Positions 54,415 through 62,965 of a stretch of DNA of 64,000 bases are shown here, in pieces. Below the pieces are notes generated by a model. The model was not told the DNA's origin, searched no databases, and was given only the letters and a program-made list of their open reading frames with translations. The stretch is from Cyanobacteria bacterium SBLK (GTDB lineage Bacteria > Cyanobacteriota > Cyanobacteriia > Cyanobacteriales > Spirulinaceae). Position 1 is the stretch's first letter; every line of letters begins with the position of its first letter. The position numbers and the translations under genes were made by a program. Location of the stretch: assembly GCA_017746715.1 (NCBI GenBank), contig JAGHZQ010000037.1, positions 1 through 64,000 on the forward strand, in the 5' to 3' direction.

Positions 54415-54458
54415 GCAGGGGGAGATGGGGGAGTATCTCTATTATTCGCCCCTCTTCA

Positions 54459-54506
54459 TTGATAATTGATAATTGATAGTTGATAGTTGATAGTTGATAG
54501 TTGAAT
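54459..54506. repeat. Six-copy heptad repeat (TTGATAA/G)
   Basis: Six heptads TTGATAA/TTGATAG from 54459 to 54500 plus a seventh altered one, running up to the ATG at 54507. The same heptad as at 52673. It removes any Shine-Dalgarno sequence for yqeG. Confidence 0.92.
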
Positions 54507-55058
54507 ATGTCTTGGGCAAAATTTTTACAACCGGATTTAGTTTTGGGGGATACGGCGATCGCCATAACTCCCGCAATTCTGCAACGCTACCAACTGCAAG
54601 GATTGATTCTCGATGTGGATGAAACCCTCGTGCCGTTGAAAGAGCGAGAAGTCTCTGCGGAGGTGGTGCAATGGGTCGATGAAATTCGCCCTCTCGCTTC
54701 CTTGTGGTTGGTCAGTAACAATATCAGCGAAACTCGTATTGGAAATATCGCGAAATCTTTACAATTACCTTACATTTGCGGAGCGGGTAAACCTTCTCGC
54801 CGAAAGTTAAGAGCTGCGATCGAAGCCATGGGATTTCCCGTAGAACGAGTGGCAATGGTGGGCGATCGCTTGATTACCGATGCCTTGGGAGGTAACCGCA
54901 TGGGCATGTTTACCATCCTCGTCGAACCCATGGTCGATCCGGCGATCGCGGCTCGTGCCTACCCCCTCCGAACCCTTGAGGTGCAATTGACTCAACTCCT
55001 TCTCGGTACCCCTTTGACGGGAAAGCAACAAAAGTTCAATGATAGCAATAAATCGTAA
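54507..55058 (+). CDS. yqeG: YqeG family HAD IIIA phosphatase
   Basis: 183 residues from ATG 54507. The HAD motif I is LILDVDETLVPLK with both Asp residues, motif II is LVSNN, and motif III/IV is GKPSRRK then VGDRLITDALGGNRMGM. This is the YqeG/PGP1 family; the plant and cyanobacterial members include phosphatidylglycerophosphate phosphatases, so a role in phosphatidylglycerol synthesis is plausible. ATG is preceded only by heptad repeats. Confidence 0.9.
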   Translation: MSWAKFLQPDLVLGDTAIAITPAILQRYQLQGLILDVDETLVPLKEREVSAEVVQWVDEIRPLASLWLVSNNISETRIGNIAKSLQLPYICGAGKPSRRKLRAAIEAMGFPVERVAMVGDRLITDALGGNRMGMFTILVEPMVDPAIAARAYPLRTLEVQLTQLLLGTPLTGKQQKFNDSNKS

Positions 55059-55176
55059 TAAAACGAAATATAAAGAAAACATTATGAAATAAAACTAAAT
55101 GAAAATGTTATGGCATCTTAATAAATATACAAATGAGGTCAGCCCATATAAAGACCTTAAAGATAAGATAAATTAG

Positions 55177-55220
55177 AACGCCCGTCCTGAAATAGTTTTT
55201 CGGGACAGGCGTTTTAAATT
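55177..55220 (+). terminator. Rho-independent terminator after yqeG
   Basis: Arms 55177-55190 and 55200-55213 form a 14-base GC-rich stem with one mismatch and one wobble, a nine-base loop, and a T-rich tail. It is 118 bases after the yqeG stop. Confidence 0.8.
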
Positions 55221-55263
55221 TTAATTGACGACTTGCTATTCCGGCGAACAGTAGTCACATGCT

Positions 55264-55553
55264 ATGTTATTGGATAAATCAACAATTTTTTCTGCTATTT
55301 CCTCTAATAAAGAAACTATCGTCCTAGAAAACCTGCGAAGTTTAACACCCCAACAGCAACAATCAATGTTAACGCGATCGCTGAATTGATGAAGAAATAT
55401 AAATCCGTTCCTATGTCTTTTGCCGATGCGTGTTTGGTGAGAATGAGCGAATTAATAGCAGGAAGTAGCGTTTTAACTTTAGATAGCGATTTTCGCATTT
55501 ATCGAAAACATAAAACAGAAGCGATCTCTGTTATTATTCCAGACGAATTATGA
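55264..55553 (+). pseudogene. PIN-domain toxin locus remnant
   Basis: The C-terminal half of a PIN (VapC-type) toxin is readable from about 55374 to the stop at 55551: AIAELMKKYKSVPMSFADACLVR, LTLDSDFRIY and VIIPDEL. The acidic residues of the last PIN sites (SFADAC, LDSDF) are present, but the N-terminal half and start are missing. In another frame, ATG 55264 begins a 41-codon ORF with IVLENLRSLTPQQQQ, like the start of DUF2281-type antitoxins. The two pieces meet at a frame shift near 55370. Together they look like a decayed antitoxin-PIN toxin pair. Confidence 0.6.
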
Positions 55554-55604
55554 ATTGGGAATTGATAATTGCGTGCCTCGAGCATGTCGAAAAGTTCATT
55601 AAAA

Positions 55605-56729
55605 ATGTCTCGTACTCTCGTTGTTAAAATTGGCACTTCCAGCTTGACCCATCCCGAAACGGGTCAATTGTCTTTGTCTGCGATTGCTTCTCTGGTGGAA
55701 ACCCTAACCCGCTTGCGAAACTCGGGCGATCGCGTGGCTTTGGTTTCTTCGGGTGCGGTTGGGGTCGGGTGTTCTCGATTGGGATTGAGCGATCGCCCGA
55801 GAACCATGTCCCGCAAACAGGCGATCGCGGCAGTGGGACAAGGGCGCTTGATGCGAATTTACGACGATTTCTTTACCAGCTTGCAACAGCCCATCGCACA
55901 AATTTTATTAACGCGACGAGACTTAATGGAACGCAGTTGTTATGTCAATGCGTACAACACATTTAAAGCATTATTTGAATTGGGAGTCATTCCTATCGCG
56001 AACGAAAATGATACCGTTGCCGTCGAAGAGTTAAAATTTGGCGATAACGATACCCTTTCCGCCCTCATTGCCAATTTAATCGAGGCGGACTATCTCTTTT
56101 TACTTACCGATGTCGATCGCCTCTATTCCGCCGACCCCAGAGCCTTTCCCAATGCTCGTCCCATCAACACCGTCACCCCCGAGGAATTGGCAACCTTGCA
56201 AGTGAAAGCCGACACAAAGGGCTCCGGCTGGGGAACTGGCGGCATGGCCACCAAATTAGCGGCGGCTCGCATTGCCACCAGTGCAGGCGTGAAAACCGTT
56301 ATCATGCGAGGTACCCAGCCTGCCAATATCGAGAAGATCCTCCGAGGAGAACCCTTAGGAACGCAATTCGAACCCCAGCCTCGCACCGAAACCGCACGCA
56401 AGCGGTGGATCGCTCACGGTTTAATCGTGATGGGCAAACTCTATTTAGACGAAGGCGCGGTCAAAGCCATTCGCGATCGCGGAAAGTCCCTATTGGCGGC
56501 AGGAATCAGTCAAATTGAGGGAAATTTTCAAGCCTCAGAAGCCGTCTTGCTCTGCGATCGCCAAGGCAACCCCATCGCTCGAGGCATTGTCAACTACAAC
56601 AGTACGGAACTCCAACAAATTCAGGGAGTGCGATCGGAAAAAATCCCCGAAATTTTAGGCTATATTGGCGCCGAAACTATCATTCATCGCGATAATCTCG
56701 TTCTCGAAAGAATGAGAGATGAAGGATAA
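55605..56729 (+). CDS. proB: Glutamate 5-kinase
   Basis: 374 residues from ATG 55605, matching the family start [18 protein letters not shown] 55584 and TTG 55569 are in frame but their codons overlap a CTCGAGCATGTCGAAA repeat. The amino-acid kinase domain has [40 protein letters not shown] and [22 protein letters not shown] domain forms the C-terminus ([18 protein letters not shown]). This is the first enzyme of proline synthesis, usually feedback-inhibited by proline with the help of PUA. It begins 52 bases after the PIN remnant. Confidence 0.95.
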   Translation: MSRTLVVKIGTSSLTHPETGQLSLSAIASLVETLTRLRNSGDRVALVSSGAVGVGCSRLGLSDRPRTMSRKQAIAAVGQGRLMRIYDDFFTSLQQPIAQILLTRRDLMERSCYVNAYNTFKALFELGVIPIANENDTVAVEELKFGDNDTLSALIANLIEADYLFLLTDVDRLYSADPRAFPNARPINTVTPEELATLQVKADTKGSGWGTGGMATKLAAARIATSAGVKTVIMRGTQPANIEKILRGEPLGTQFEPQPRTETARKRWIAHGLIVMGKLYLDEGAVKAIRDRGKSLLAAGISQIEGNFQASEAVLLCDRQGNPIARGIVNYNSTELQQIQGVRSEKIPEILGYIGAETIIHRDNLVLERMRDEG

Positions 56730-56811
56730 AAGATTTCGGAAGGATGGAATGGATATTTTGAGAGATGAGTACTGGCTTGCGGGCGATCTTCTCTCCCCAC
56801 AACTTAGAAGG

Positions 56812-57795
56812 TTAGTAACAAGCGACCAGTTGTTCGTAGATGCTGACTCCAGCTTTTAGGGCGCAGGTACTTCCACTCGGACCATTCCATCCAGTATTCT
56901 CGTTGTAGGAGATCGAAATCGTTTTACCTTTTTCTGCCGCTACGATTAGACCCTTTGCAGGTGCATCAAGAACAACCTCTCCTTCTTGTAGAGACTGGTT
57001 AGAGAAAAGCAGTGCAATGTTCTCGACGATCTCGATAGAGGCAACACTTTCCTTACCGGGAAGTTCTAGGACACCAATATAATCGTAATATCCGGGGCTG
57101 TCTCTGACTGGCTGTGCGACGTAAAAATAGTTAACCAATTTGGGGACATTTACGATCTCTACAGCAGAGGGATTCCTCGACCGACTGGGGTTAGGATTCC
57201 AATTAATTCCTTCGTAGCGATAGGTTTTGCCGAGTTCAATCCTACGAATGTTGGAAGTACTGATATATGGAGACAAACCAGACACAGTGCTAATTTCTTC
57301 ATCGCGAGAAGAACTTCTGAGTTCGATCGCTCGAATATCGAACGTGCTGGTATACAGAGATACATCAGACACAACCTCCAAATCTCTCAACCGCTCGATA
57401 TCGATTCCTGGTGGTAGTATAGCTCCAGCCTTGGGTTCAGTCAGCGTTTCGCCAATGTAGTACTGCTGCTCCCACGAAATCTGAACTTGATTTTGATAGT
57501 ATAATTCGCGATCGCCAGTGCGTTTGAGCCAAACGGTATTTTTAGCCTTTGGCTGAGAGTTTATCCCCTTGAAAACGTAAAGGCTATAGTTCCCGCTCTG
57601 AAGAAACTTGCGGGTTTCAACATCTAGATTAATGTTCACTCGATACGATTCCGAGATATTATTCATCTCATTCTCATGAGGTACAGCAGAGCTTGTAATA
57701 CTCACTAAAATTGATAAAAAAATAACCCAATTCCACTCGCTCCATCTGACGAACGCTTTGACATAGCTTAACATTGCCAACCTCTTCTTCTGCAC
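56812..57795 (-). CDS. Secreted paralogue B with internal duplication, unknown function
   Basis: 327 residues. A signal-anchor-like hydrophobic stretch (WVIFLSILVSITSSAV) near 23-39 is followed by a mature part homologous to the next gene upstream: RVNINLDVETRKFLQSGNYS, YYIGETLTEPKAGA, YRYEGINWNPNPSR, then GWNGPSG and IYEQLVAC. It differs by a 29-residue tandem duplication in the middle (SDVSLYTSTFDIRAIELR and SGLSPYISTSNIRRIELG). Function unknown; the pattern (beta-strands, Tyr-Trp-rich, GW-GPSG) suggests a small surface-binding or pore-forming fold, but no family is named. It may be the second gene of an operon with paralogue A, although a strong hairpin separates them. Confidence 0.7.
   Translation of the reverse strand: MQKKRLAMLSYVKAFVRWSEWNWVIFLSILVSITSSAVPHENEMNNISESYRVNINLDVETRKFLQSGNYSLYVFKGINSQPKAKNTVWLKRTGDRELYYQNQVQISWEQQYYIGETLTEPKAGAILPPGIDIERLRDLEVVSDVSLYTSTFDIRAIELRSSSRDEEISTVSGLSPYISTSNIRRIELGKTYRYEGINWNPNPSRSRNPSAVEIVNVPKLVNYFYVAQPVRDSPGYYDYIGVLELPGKESVASIEIVENIALLFSNQSLQEGEVVLDAPAKGLIVAAEKGKTISISYNENTGWNGPSGSTCALKAGVSIYEQLVACY
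57232..57377 (-). repeat. Internal tandem duplication in paralogue B
   Basis: Copies at 57232-57290 and 57319-57377 are 87 bases apart, in frame (29 codons), and diverged. Paralogue A has only one copy at this position. Confidence 0.75.
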
Positions 57796-57853
57796 TCAAC
57801 TTTGTAGACATCAGTTTATTCCTAGCAACTGTATCAACGCATACTTTCTATTT

Positions 57854-57894
57854 CTCAGATAAGGCACAATTCTGTGGATTGTGCCTTATCTGAG
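57854..57894. terminator. Perfect 17-base hairpin between the two paralogues
   Basis: 57854-57870 and 57878-57894 are perfectly complementary over 17 bases with a seven-base loop. No T run follows, so it may be an attenuator, an mRNA-stabilising 3' end for paralogue A, or a mobile-palindrome insertion. The rest of 57796-57978 is featureless. Confidence 0.65.
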
Positions 57895-57978
57895 TTGTGC
57901 TAGAAGAGTGGTGATTGCGATCCCCAGCTACCACTCCCTAACTTTCACATCGTTGTTAGAGCGGAGATGTTTCGGAAT

Positions 57979-58797
57979 CTAGGGTGCGGCTGAAAGCATT
58001 GCCTCGTAGATATCATCTCCAAACTCGAGGGTTTGGGTATTGCCACTGGGACCACTCCATCCTCCGCTAGGGGTATATGTTAGAGGCAGAGGTACTCCGT
58101 CATTAGGAACAGTCGCGATGATACCGGGGGTGAACGCCGTGACGATAATCGTTCCCCGTTTCACAGGTCGGGTTGTAAATATAAACGAAACAGTTTCGAT
58201 GGGCTTGAAATCTCCCAGCCCTCCAGCTCCTGGCAGTTCTTGGACAACAATATAACTATCGGCAGCCTTAGAATTGACAGAATTACTCTGTGATACGTAG
58301 AAGTTGTCTACAAGTTTGGGCTGGTTGAGGATCTCGAATGAATCAGGGTTTATCGAAGGCTTCGGGTTTGCATCCCAATTGACACCCTCGTAAATATAAA
58401 CCTCGCCGACATCGACCGACTTGACGTTGCTTGGATCGACATAGGGGGAAGTTCCTATCACTTGAGCTCCAGACTTGATGGCGGTCGTCGTCTCGCCGAT
58501 GTAGTAATCCTCTTGCCACTTAATCTCGATTAGTGGTTGGTTGTACAGTTCTTGATCTCCAGTAAGCTCAAACCAAACTGTGCTTGCAGCACCCTTTCCA
58601 GCATCAATACCCTTGAAGGCATATAAACTGTACCCCTGAGACTTAAGAAAGGCACGCGTATCCCGATCGAGGCTGATGTCAACCTCATAGGGGATTGCTG
58701 CATGGGCATTTCCTGCAAATCCTGCAAAAATACCGATTGCTAAGACGAGACATATCACTAGCCGAGCTAGGCTATTTTTAATCCGGTATGGTTTCAT
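57979..58797 (-). CDS. Secreted paralogue A, unknown function
   Basis: 272 residues. A textbook signal peptide (SLARLVICLVLAIGIFAGFAGNAHA, with cleavage after AHA, written here as its key parts LVICLVLAIGIF and AHA) precedes a 245-residue mature protein. Shared blocks with paralogue B: VDISLDRDTRAFLKSQGYS, LYAFKGID, YYIGETTTAIKSGA, YEGVNWDANP and GGWSGPSGNTQTLEFG. There are no Cys and no membrane segment in the mature part, so it is likely exported to the periplasm or outside. I recognise no named family; the recent duplication suggests that dosage or diversification matters. Confidence 0.7.
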   Translation of the reverse strand: MKPYRIKNSLARLVICLVLAIGIFAGFAGNAHAAIPYEVDISLDRDTRAFLKSQGYSLYAFKGIDAGKGAASTVWFELTGDQELYNQPLIEIKWQEDYYIGETTTAIKSGAQVIGTSPYVDPSNVKSVDVGEVYIYEGVNWDANPKPSINPDSFEILNQPKLVDNFYVSQSNSVNSKAADSYIVVQELPGAGGLGDFKPIETVSFIFTTRPVKRGTIIVTAFTPGIIATVPNDGVPLPLTYTPSGGWSGPSGNTQTLEFGDDIYEAMLSAAP

Positions 58798-59112
58798 ATC
58801 TGAATCCTCGAAGTTTAGTTTGATGGGAAACTACTAAGGTTAATAAACACTTAAACTTATCCAGTATAGGGGCTTTTTAAGTTCACTCAAACTAAGAATA
58901 TGAGAGTCTAAGTTAAATCTACTGATTTAGTTACCCGTATTTATTATTGCAGAGAATATAAATTATACAACTCTCGAGATCTAATAAGAGGTAATTCTTT
59001 TGATAAGAAAAAGTTAACTTTCAAATATACCAAGTCTAGTGTATTCTGTTTTATGGATCGCGGATGGAAAACTCCTCATGATTGTTTTTGGTGTGAGAAC
59101 AAATCCAAATTC
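58798..59112. promoter_or_regulatory. AT-rich region upstream of paralogue A
   Basis: 315 bases, very AT-rich, with no HIP1 site. It must contain the promoter of paralogue A on the minus strand. No RNA, ORF or repeat was recognised; the terminator at 59113 belongs to the next gene. Confidence 0.35.
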
Positions 59113-59156
59113 ACAAAAATTGGAAGGTTATTTGCGGCTAACCTTCCAATTTTTGT
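59113..59156. terminator. Strong terminator after the RodZ-like gene
   Basis: An 18-base perfect stem (59113-59130 with 59139-59156) with an eight-base loop, bracketed by A5 and T5 runs. It lies 25 bases past the RodZ-like stop. Confidence 0.85.
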
Positions 59157-59180
59157 CATTTTCTAACTTCACCCTTTGTT

Positions 59181-60233
59181 TTAGTTCACTTCGGGAGGGG
59201 AAATTTCCGCGCTCAATTGTTCGGATAGAGTGACGCGATCGCTGCCGTGCCGTGCAGACTGGGACTGAGATTCCACAGGGGGGGGTTCGGGTTCGACATT
59301 GGCTTCCGAGCTGGGTCGATCGGCTGTAATCCAACTCAATCCTCCCACTGCTCCAGCAACAAGAGCCGTATAGCCCACATAATTTTGTAGGGTTGTGGGA
59401 GCAGCAAGAGCAGGACCTTTAACTTTAATATCTGGGGTATACCAAGAGGGGATTGTATTGTTTTTGAGCGGTTGGGGTAAAGAGTTAGCAAGAGTCGTAC
59501 CGTCTAAACCGAGAGAGTTGCCCAAACGGCGAATAAAGCCGCGTAAATAAACATCTTCTGGCAAGCGCTCGATCTCCCCTTCTTCAAGGGCTTTGATATA
59601 GTAAACCTGTATGAGAGTTTTACTGTAAAGCGCGCCAAAAGAAATCCCCTGGGCCAATCGCGCTTCTTTCAAAGTCTGTCCGATCTGCCGACAAATTTTG
59701 ACTCGCTCCTCTGCGACCAAGCGATCGTGCTGGGCTTTACTGACTTTTTGCGAGAACTTAGAGCCTTTCTTCGCGTTATGAGATTTAGATTTGGGGCGGG
59801 AAGCAGCAGGTGTTTTAATGGGAGGTTTTACCTCCTCGATCGTTTCAATTTGAGAATTAGAAGGAATTGTGGGATCGACGCATTCAGTCGAATACTGTTC
59901 TACCGAAGTTTGGGTCGCGCGATCGCCATTGTTGCCCTTAGTTTTGACAGAAACAACCTTTTTTTTCAACGTATCGGGGGCAACGTGATAATGTTGGGCA
60001 ATTTGTTGAAAGGTCACGCGAATGGCTTCTCTACCAAAAGACTGAAGCAGCGATCGCGTTGTGTCTAGAGTATCTCCTGCAAGATGTTCCAATCCCGCCA
60101 TCACGCGCTGATAGATTTCGCTTTGCTCCAAATTGGCTTCAATTTGAGAAAAAACCGATTGCGTTTGGAGTTGAGTTGTAGAATTTGCAGAGGGGGAAAT
60201 GCCACTCGCACAAGTTGCTAATCGTAATTCCAT
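59181..60233 (-). CDS. RodZ-like HTH membrane protein
   Basis: 350 residues. The first 180 residues hold a helical part (EIYQRVMAGLEHLAGDTLDTTRSLL and a following FQQIAQHYHVA) and a basic low-complexity linker. The RodZ-type Xre HTH follows at about 186-255: IGQTLKEARLAQGISFGALY, IKALEEGEIERLPEDVYLRG and FIRRLGNSLGLD. One membrane helix lies near 290-308 (YVGYTALVAGAVGGLSWI). The periplasmic tail is short, so the usual RodZ C-terminal domain is missing. RodZ links MreB to the elongation machinery; a cell-shape or cell-division-related role is the best inference. The N-terminal extension is atypical. Confidence 0.75.
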   Translation of the reverse strand: MELRLATCASGISPSANSTTQLQTQSVFSQIEANLEQSEIYQRVMAGLEHLAGDTLDTTRSLLQSFGREAIRVTFQQIAQHYHVAPDTLKKKVVSVKTKGNNGDRATQTSVEQYSTECVDPTIPSNSQIETIEEVKPPIKTPAASRPKSKSHNAKKGSKFSQKVSKAQHDRLVAEERVKICRQIGQTLKEARLAQGISFGALYSKTLIQVYYIKALEEGEIERLPEDVYLRGFIRRLGNSLGLDGTTLANSLPQPLKNNTIPSWYTPDIKVKGPALAAPTTLQNYVGYTALVAGAVGGLSWITADRPSSEANVEPEPPPVESQSQSARHGSDRVTLSEQLSAEISPPEVN

Positions 60234-60253
60234 AGTCTCGCCTAGTAAATTTA

Positions 60254-60323
60254 AAGGATGAAGGAACTTTGGGAAGGATGAAGGAGTTTTGGGAAGGATA
60301 AAAGATGAAGGATGAAAGAACTC
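60254..60323. repeat. 20-base direct repeats upstream of the RodZ-like gene
   Basis: Units AAGGATGAAGGAACTTTGGG at 60254 and its near-copies at 60274 and 60294 are tandem, with further GATGAAGGATGAAAG after them. They lie 20-90 bases upstream of the minus-strand ATG at 60233, where the promoter or leader should be. Confidence 0.75.
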
Positions 60324-60424
60324 CTAATTTCATCCTTGCGATCGTTTCATCCTGCCTTCGATACTTTCTTCTAGGGGTGGTGAGTCAGTCCGGATTGTTT
60401 TGGAGGCGAGAAGCATTTTTTTGC

Positions 60425-61069
60425 TTACAATGTTGTTCTGTCTGCACTTCGCAGGCGATCGGCACGACGAAACAATTCTTTTCCCGAATGCAAATAATGT
60501 TCGTCATAATTGCGACCGAACCATTCCATTTCCTCCAAACCATCGCTGATATGATTGAGGCAGTAATACAAATTGGCTGCCGTAGCGGCAAATTTAGCGG
60601 GATTGGGTTGAGAGGTAAAAATTCTTTGTGCTTTATTGAGGGTTTGGCGGCAATTGTCAAGGTAGTTTTGAAAGGCTTCCATTAGTTCGTCGTCAAAGGG
60701 ATCCGCGGCTAAATCGTCGATTTGAGCGTCTAGAGCATTGAGGATGCGATCGATCGCGCTCTGAACGGGAATATAAACTTCTTGCATCCACGCTTGCAGG
60801 TGCGTATCTTTCTCTCGAGAAGTTCGCTGGGGTTTTGTGGCCAGAGGGGTAGGATGAGAACTGCATTGGCGATCGTAATTGCGGCGGCGTTGGGGATCCC
60901 CGAGAATTTCATAGGCATCATTGAGACGCACGATTTCTTCGTGACTGGCATTTTCATGCTGGCTGTCGGGGTGCAGTTGTTTGGCCAAACGTCGATACGC
61001 TTGTTTGATTTCCGCTTGAGTGGCATTGGGAGAAACTTGCAGGATTTGATAGCGATCGCGTTGGGACAT
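60425..61069 (-). CDS. J-domain (DnaJ-type) protein
   Basis: 214 residues. The N-terminal J domain is complete (DRYQILQVSPNATQAEIKQAYR, the HPD triplet in LAKQLHPDSQ, LNDAYEILGDPQRRRNYD). There is no Gly/Phe-rich region, zinc finger or C-terminal substrate domain. The rest is helical (VYIPVQSAIDRILNALDAQID, and a late EEMEWFGRNYDEHYLHSGKEL). It is a type C J-protein, a specialised Hsp70 co-chaperone of unknown client. ATG at 61069; the upstream gene ends seven bases before, so the two are likely cotranscribed. Confidence 0.92.
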   Translation of the reverse strand: MSQRDRYQILQVSPNATQAEIKQAYRRLAKQLHPDSQHENASHEEIVRLNDAYEILGDPQRRRNYDRQCSSHPTPLATKPQRTSREKDTHLQAWMQEVYIPVQSAIDRILNALDAQIDDLAADPFDDELMEAFQNYLDNCRQTLNKAQRIFTSQPNPAKFAATAANLYYCLNHISDGLEEMEWFGRNYDEHYLHSGKELFRRADRLRSADRTTL

Positions 61070-61075
61070 GAGCTT

Positions 61076-61417
61076 TTAATCTCCTTCTTGCACTGATTTT
61101 TGCGTTTCAACCGATTGGACTGTCCCGACAAACCAACTTTTTATTTCCTTCCATAGCATTACCGTTCCCGTTACCAAAAGAATACACAATCCCAATCCTT
61201 CGAGAAGAACGTAAATGGGATTTAAAATTTCTCCTAGGTATCGTCCTTCATGAATGGCAAGCAAGAAACTGATTTGAGGTTTGGGAATGCCCAACCAATG
61301 TCTGAGAAGTCGATAGATTACTCCAGTTAATGCTGTAATTAAAAGGGGTAAGATAGAAATCAGGGCAATTTTTCTGTGAATTTGGCGAAAGTTAATACGA
61401 GACATTTGTTTGGACAC
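61076..61417 (-). CDS. PepSY-associated-type membrane protein
   Basis: 113 residues with two to three membrane helices. The start INFRQIHRKIALISILPLLITALTG is typical of PepSY_TM proteins (RxIHRxxA then a long helix with TG). The middle LLAIHEGRYLG and the later VLLEGLGLCILLVTGTVMLW complete a reduced version without the periplasmic PepSY domains. Such short forms are common in cyanobacteria. Function unknown; PepSY_TM proteins are linked to iron or copper handling. Likely cotranscribed with the J-domain gene. Confidence 0.78.
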   Translation of the reverse strand: MSKQMSRINFRQIHRKIALISILPLLITALTGVIYRLLRHWLGIPKPQISFLLAIHEGRYLGEILNPIYVLLEGLGLCILLVTGTVMLWKEIKSWFVGTVQSVETQKSVQEGD

Positions 61418-61478
61418 TTGTTTGAGGGTTTGATAGTGAATTCAAAAAATATATTTAAGGTATTATATCACAATCTTT

Positions 61479-62834
61479 TCAAATGCTCGAGTGGGATTTA
61501 TCAAAAAACAATATCCAATCGGGAAAAATAGTCGGATTAATCTGCAAATTGCGAATCACCACGATCGTCAGCCAGATATTCCAAATTATCAAAGACAGAG
61601 TCGTGCTGAAGGAGGCCCCTAACAATCCCCAAAAGGGAATTAAAATTGCATTTAATCCCAAATTGATTAATGCCGTATAACCAGAAACCTTCATGAGATG
61701 ATTTTGATAGCCGGTCATGGCTAAAATATTCCCCACGCAACCGCAAGCTGCATCAAATAGTTGTCCGAGAGTTAACACTTTTAAGGTTGGGGAAACTGAG
61801 GGAAATTCCGAGCCGAATAGTCCGAGTAGAGACTGAGAAAAGAAGATAAAGATCGTCCCGACTAGAAAAGACACGGCAAACATCCAGAACGTCACCCGAG
61901 AAACGAGATTTTGGAAAGCAAGGCGATCGCCTTGGAGGTGGAGAATGGTAAAAGTAGGAGCAACGACAAAAACAAATGCTTTTAAAATAATATTAATCCA
62001 TAAGCTGGTTTTTGCGGCGGCACTGTAGAGGCCGACTGAAGCAGCATCGATGAGAGAACCTAACATTAAAATGTCGGTTTGAGCGAGCATTTCTCGGAAT
62101 CCTCGATAGAGCAATAAAGGAAGGGCAACCTTTAGCCAAGTCCAAGGAATATAAACGGAAGTTTCCGGGGGAATTGTGCGATTGAATTTGAACCACAATA
62201 AACCTGCTTGCAAACTGACAATTGCCAACAATGTTCCTAAGGCGATAGAAATTGCAGAAATACCGGTCAAAGACGAGCGATCGCGCCATAGTAAAAATCC
62301 CCCCGCTAACAATAGGAGCGGCCAGAAGATTTTTGTTGGGATATAGGCCAGAGAAATGCTATCGAAACCCCGTGCCATATCTTCTTGAAGTTGAACCAAT
62401 GCTTGCAGGGGAATCAACCAAATACCTACTGATAAAATTGCAATATAGGGGAGCAAATAGTCGCGATCGAGACAAATAACGATCGCCGTTCCTGCCAAAC
62501 AAATCCCCAATCCCATCCCTATTGTTAATAACCAACTGGTTGCTAACAATCCTCGTAAAAGAGACCACTCTCGTTTGACGCGATATTCGTTAACTAAGCG
62601 AACGACAGCATTAGGAAAACCCAAGCTCGTAGGAATTGCCAATAACAAGGCAAAAGTCATTGCATATTCATACATTCCATATTCGGTTTTACCCATCCAC
62701 CGCGCGAATAAGACTTGAATGAGATAAGTTAGCGCCGTTCCAGAAATCAACAATCCCAAGGCAAAAATGCTATTTCTCCCTAAAGTAACGAGATCGATGT
62801 TTTTGTCTGTCGTGGGGGTTGAAGATGCGTCCAT
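61479..62834 (-). CDS. Polysaccharide flippase (Wzx/MATE-like, oligosaccharide flippase family)
   Basis: 451 residues with 12 or more membrane helices and no soluble domain. NSIFALGLLISGTALTYLIQVLFARWMGKTEYGMYEYAM is the typical start of the polysaccharide-transport superfamily (given here as its recognisable blocks ISGTALTYLIQVLFARW and EYGMYEYAM). Later blocks include GFREMLAQTDILMLGSLIDAASVGLYSAA and DAACGCVGNILAMTGYQNHLM. The protein should flip lipid-linked glycans across the plasma membrane. No glycosyltransferases are adjacent, so the substrate is unknown. ATG at 62834; the PepSY-like gene lies downstream after 61 bases. Confidence 0.88.
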   Translation of the reverse strand: MDASSTPTTDKNIDLVTLGRNSIFALGLLISGTALTYLIQVLFARWMGKTEYGMYEYAMTFALLLAIPTSLGFPNAVVRLVNEYRVKREWSLLRGLLATSWLLTIGMGLGICLAGTAIVICLDRDYLLPYIAILSVGIWLIPLQALVQLQEDMARGFDSISLAYIPTKIFWPLLLLAGGFLLWRDRSSLTGISAISIALGTLLAIVSLQAGLLWFKFNRTIPPETSVYIPWTWLKVALPLLLYRGFREMLAQTDILMLGSLIDAASVGLYSAAAKTSLWINIILKAFVFVVAPTFTILHLQGDRLAFQNLVSRVTFWMFAVSFLVGTIFIFFSQSLLGLFGSEFPSVSPTLKVLTLGQLFDAACGCVGNILAMTGYQNHLMKVSGYTALINLGLNAILIPFWGLLGASFSTTLSLIIWNIWLTIVVIRNLQINPTIFPDWILFFDKSHSSI

Positions 62835-62965
62835 AAAAGTATAAAGTAATTAAGTTTAAGCGCAACCGCCGATATTCTAGCGAATCTAGAGAGCGCCAAT
62901 TTGAGGAGGGTCGTAAAAATTACGCCTTCGAAGCAGTTTAGCGATCGCCATTATTTTAATTTTTT

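Noticed and set aside
55316..55498. Minus-strand ORF ending in a hydrophobic VAVGVLNFAGFLGR, resembling a small photosystem subunit
   Set aside because: It lies antisense to the PIN remnant, has no good start and no match to any small Psb/Psa/Pet protein I know.
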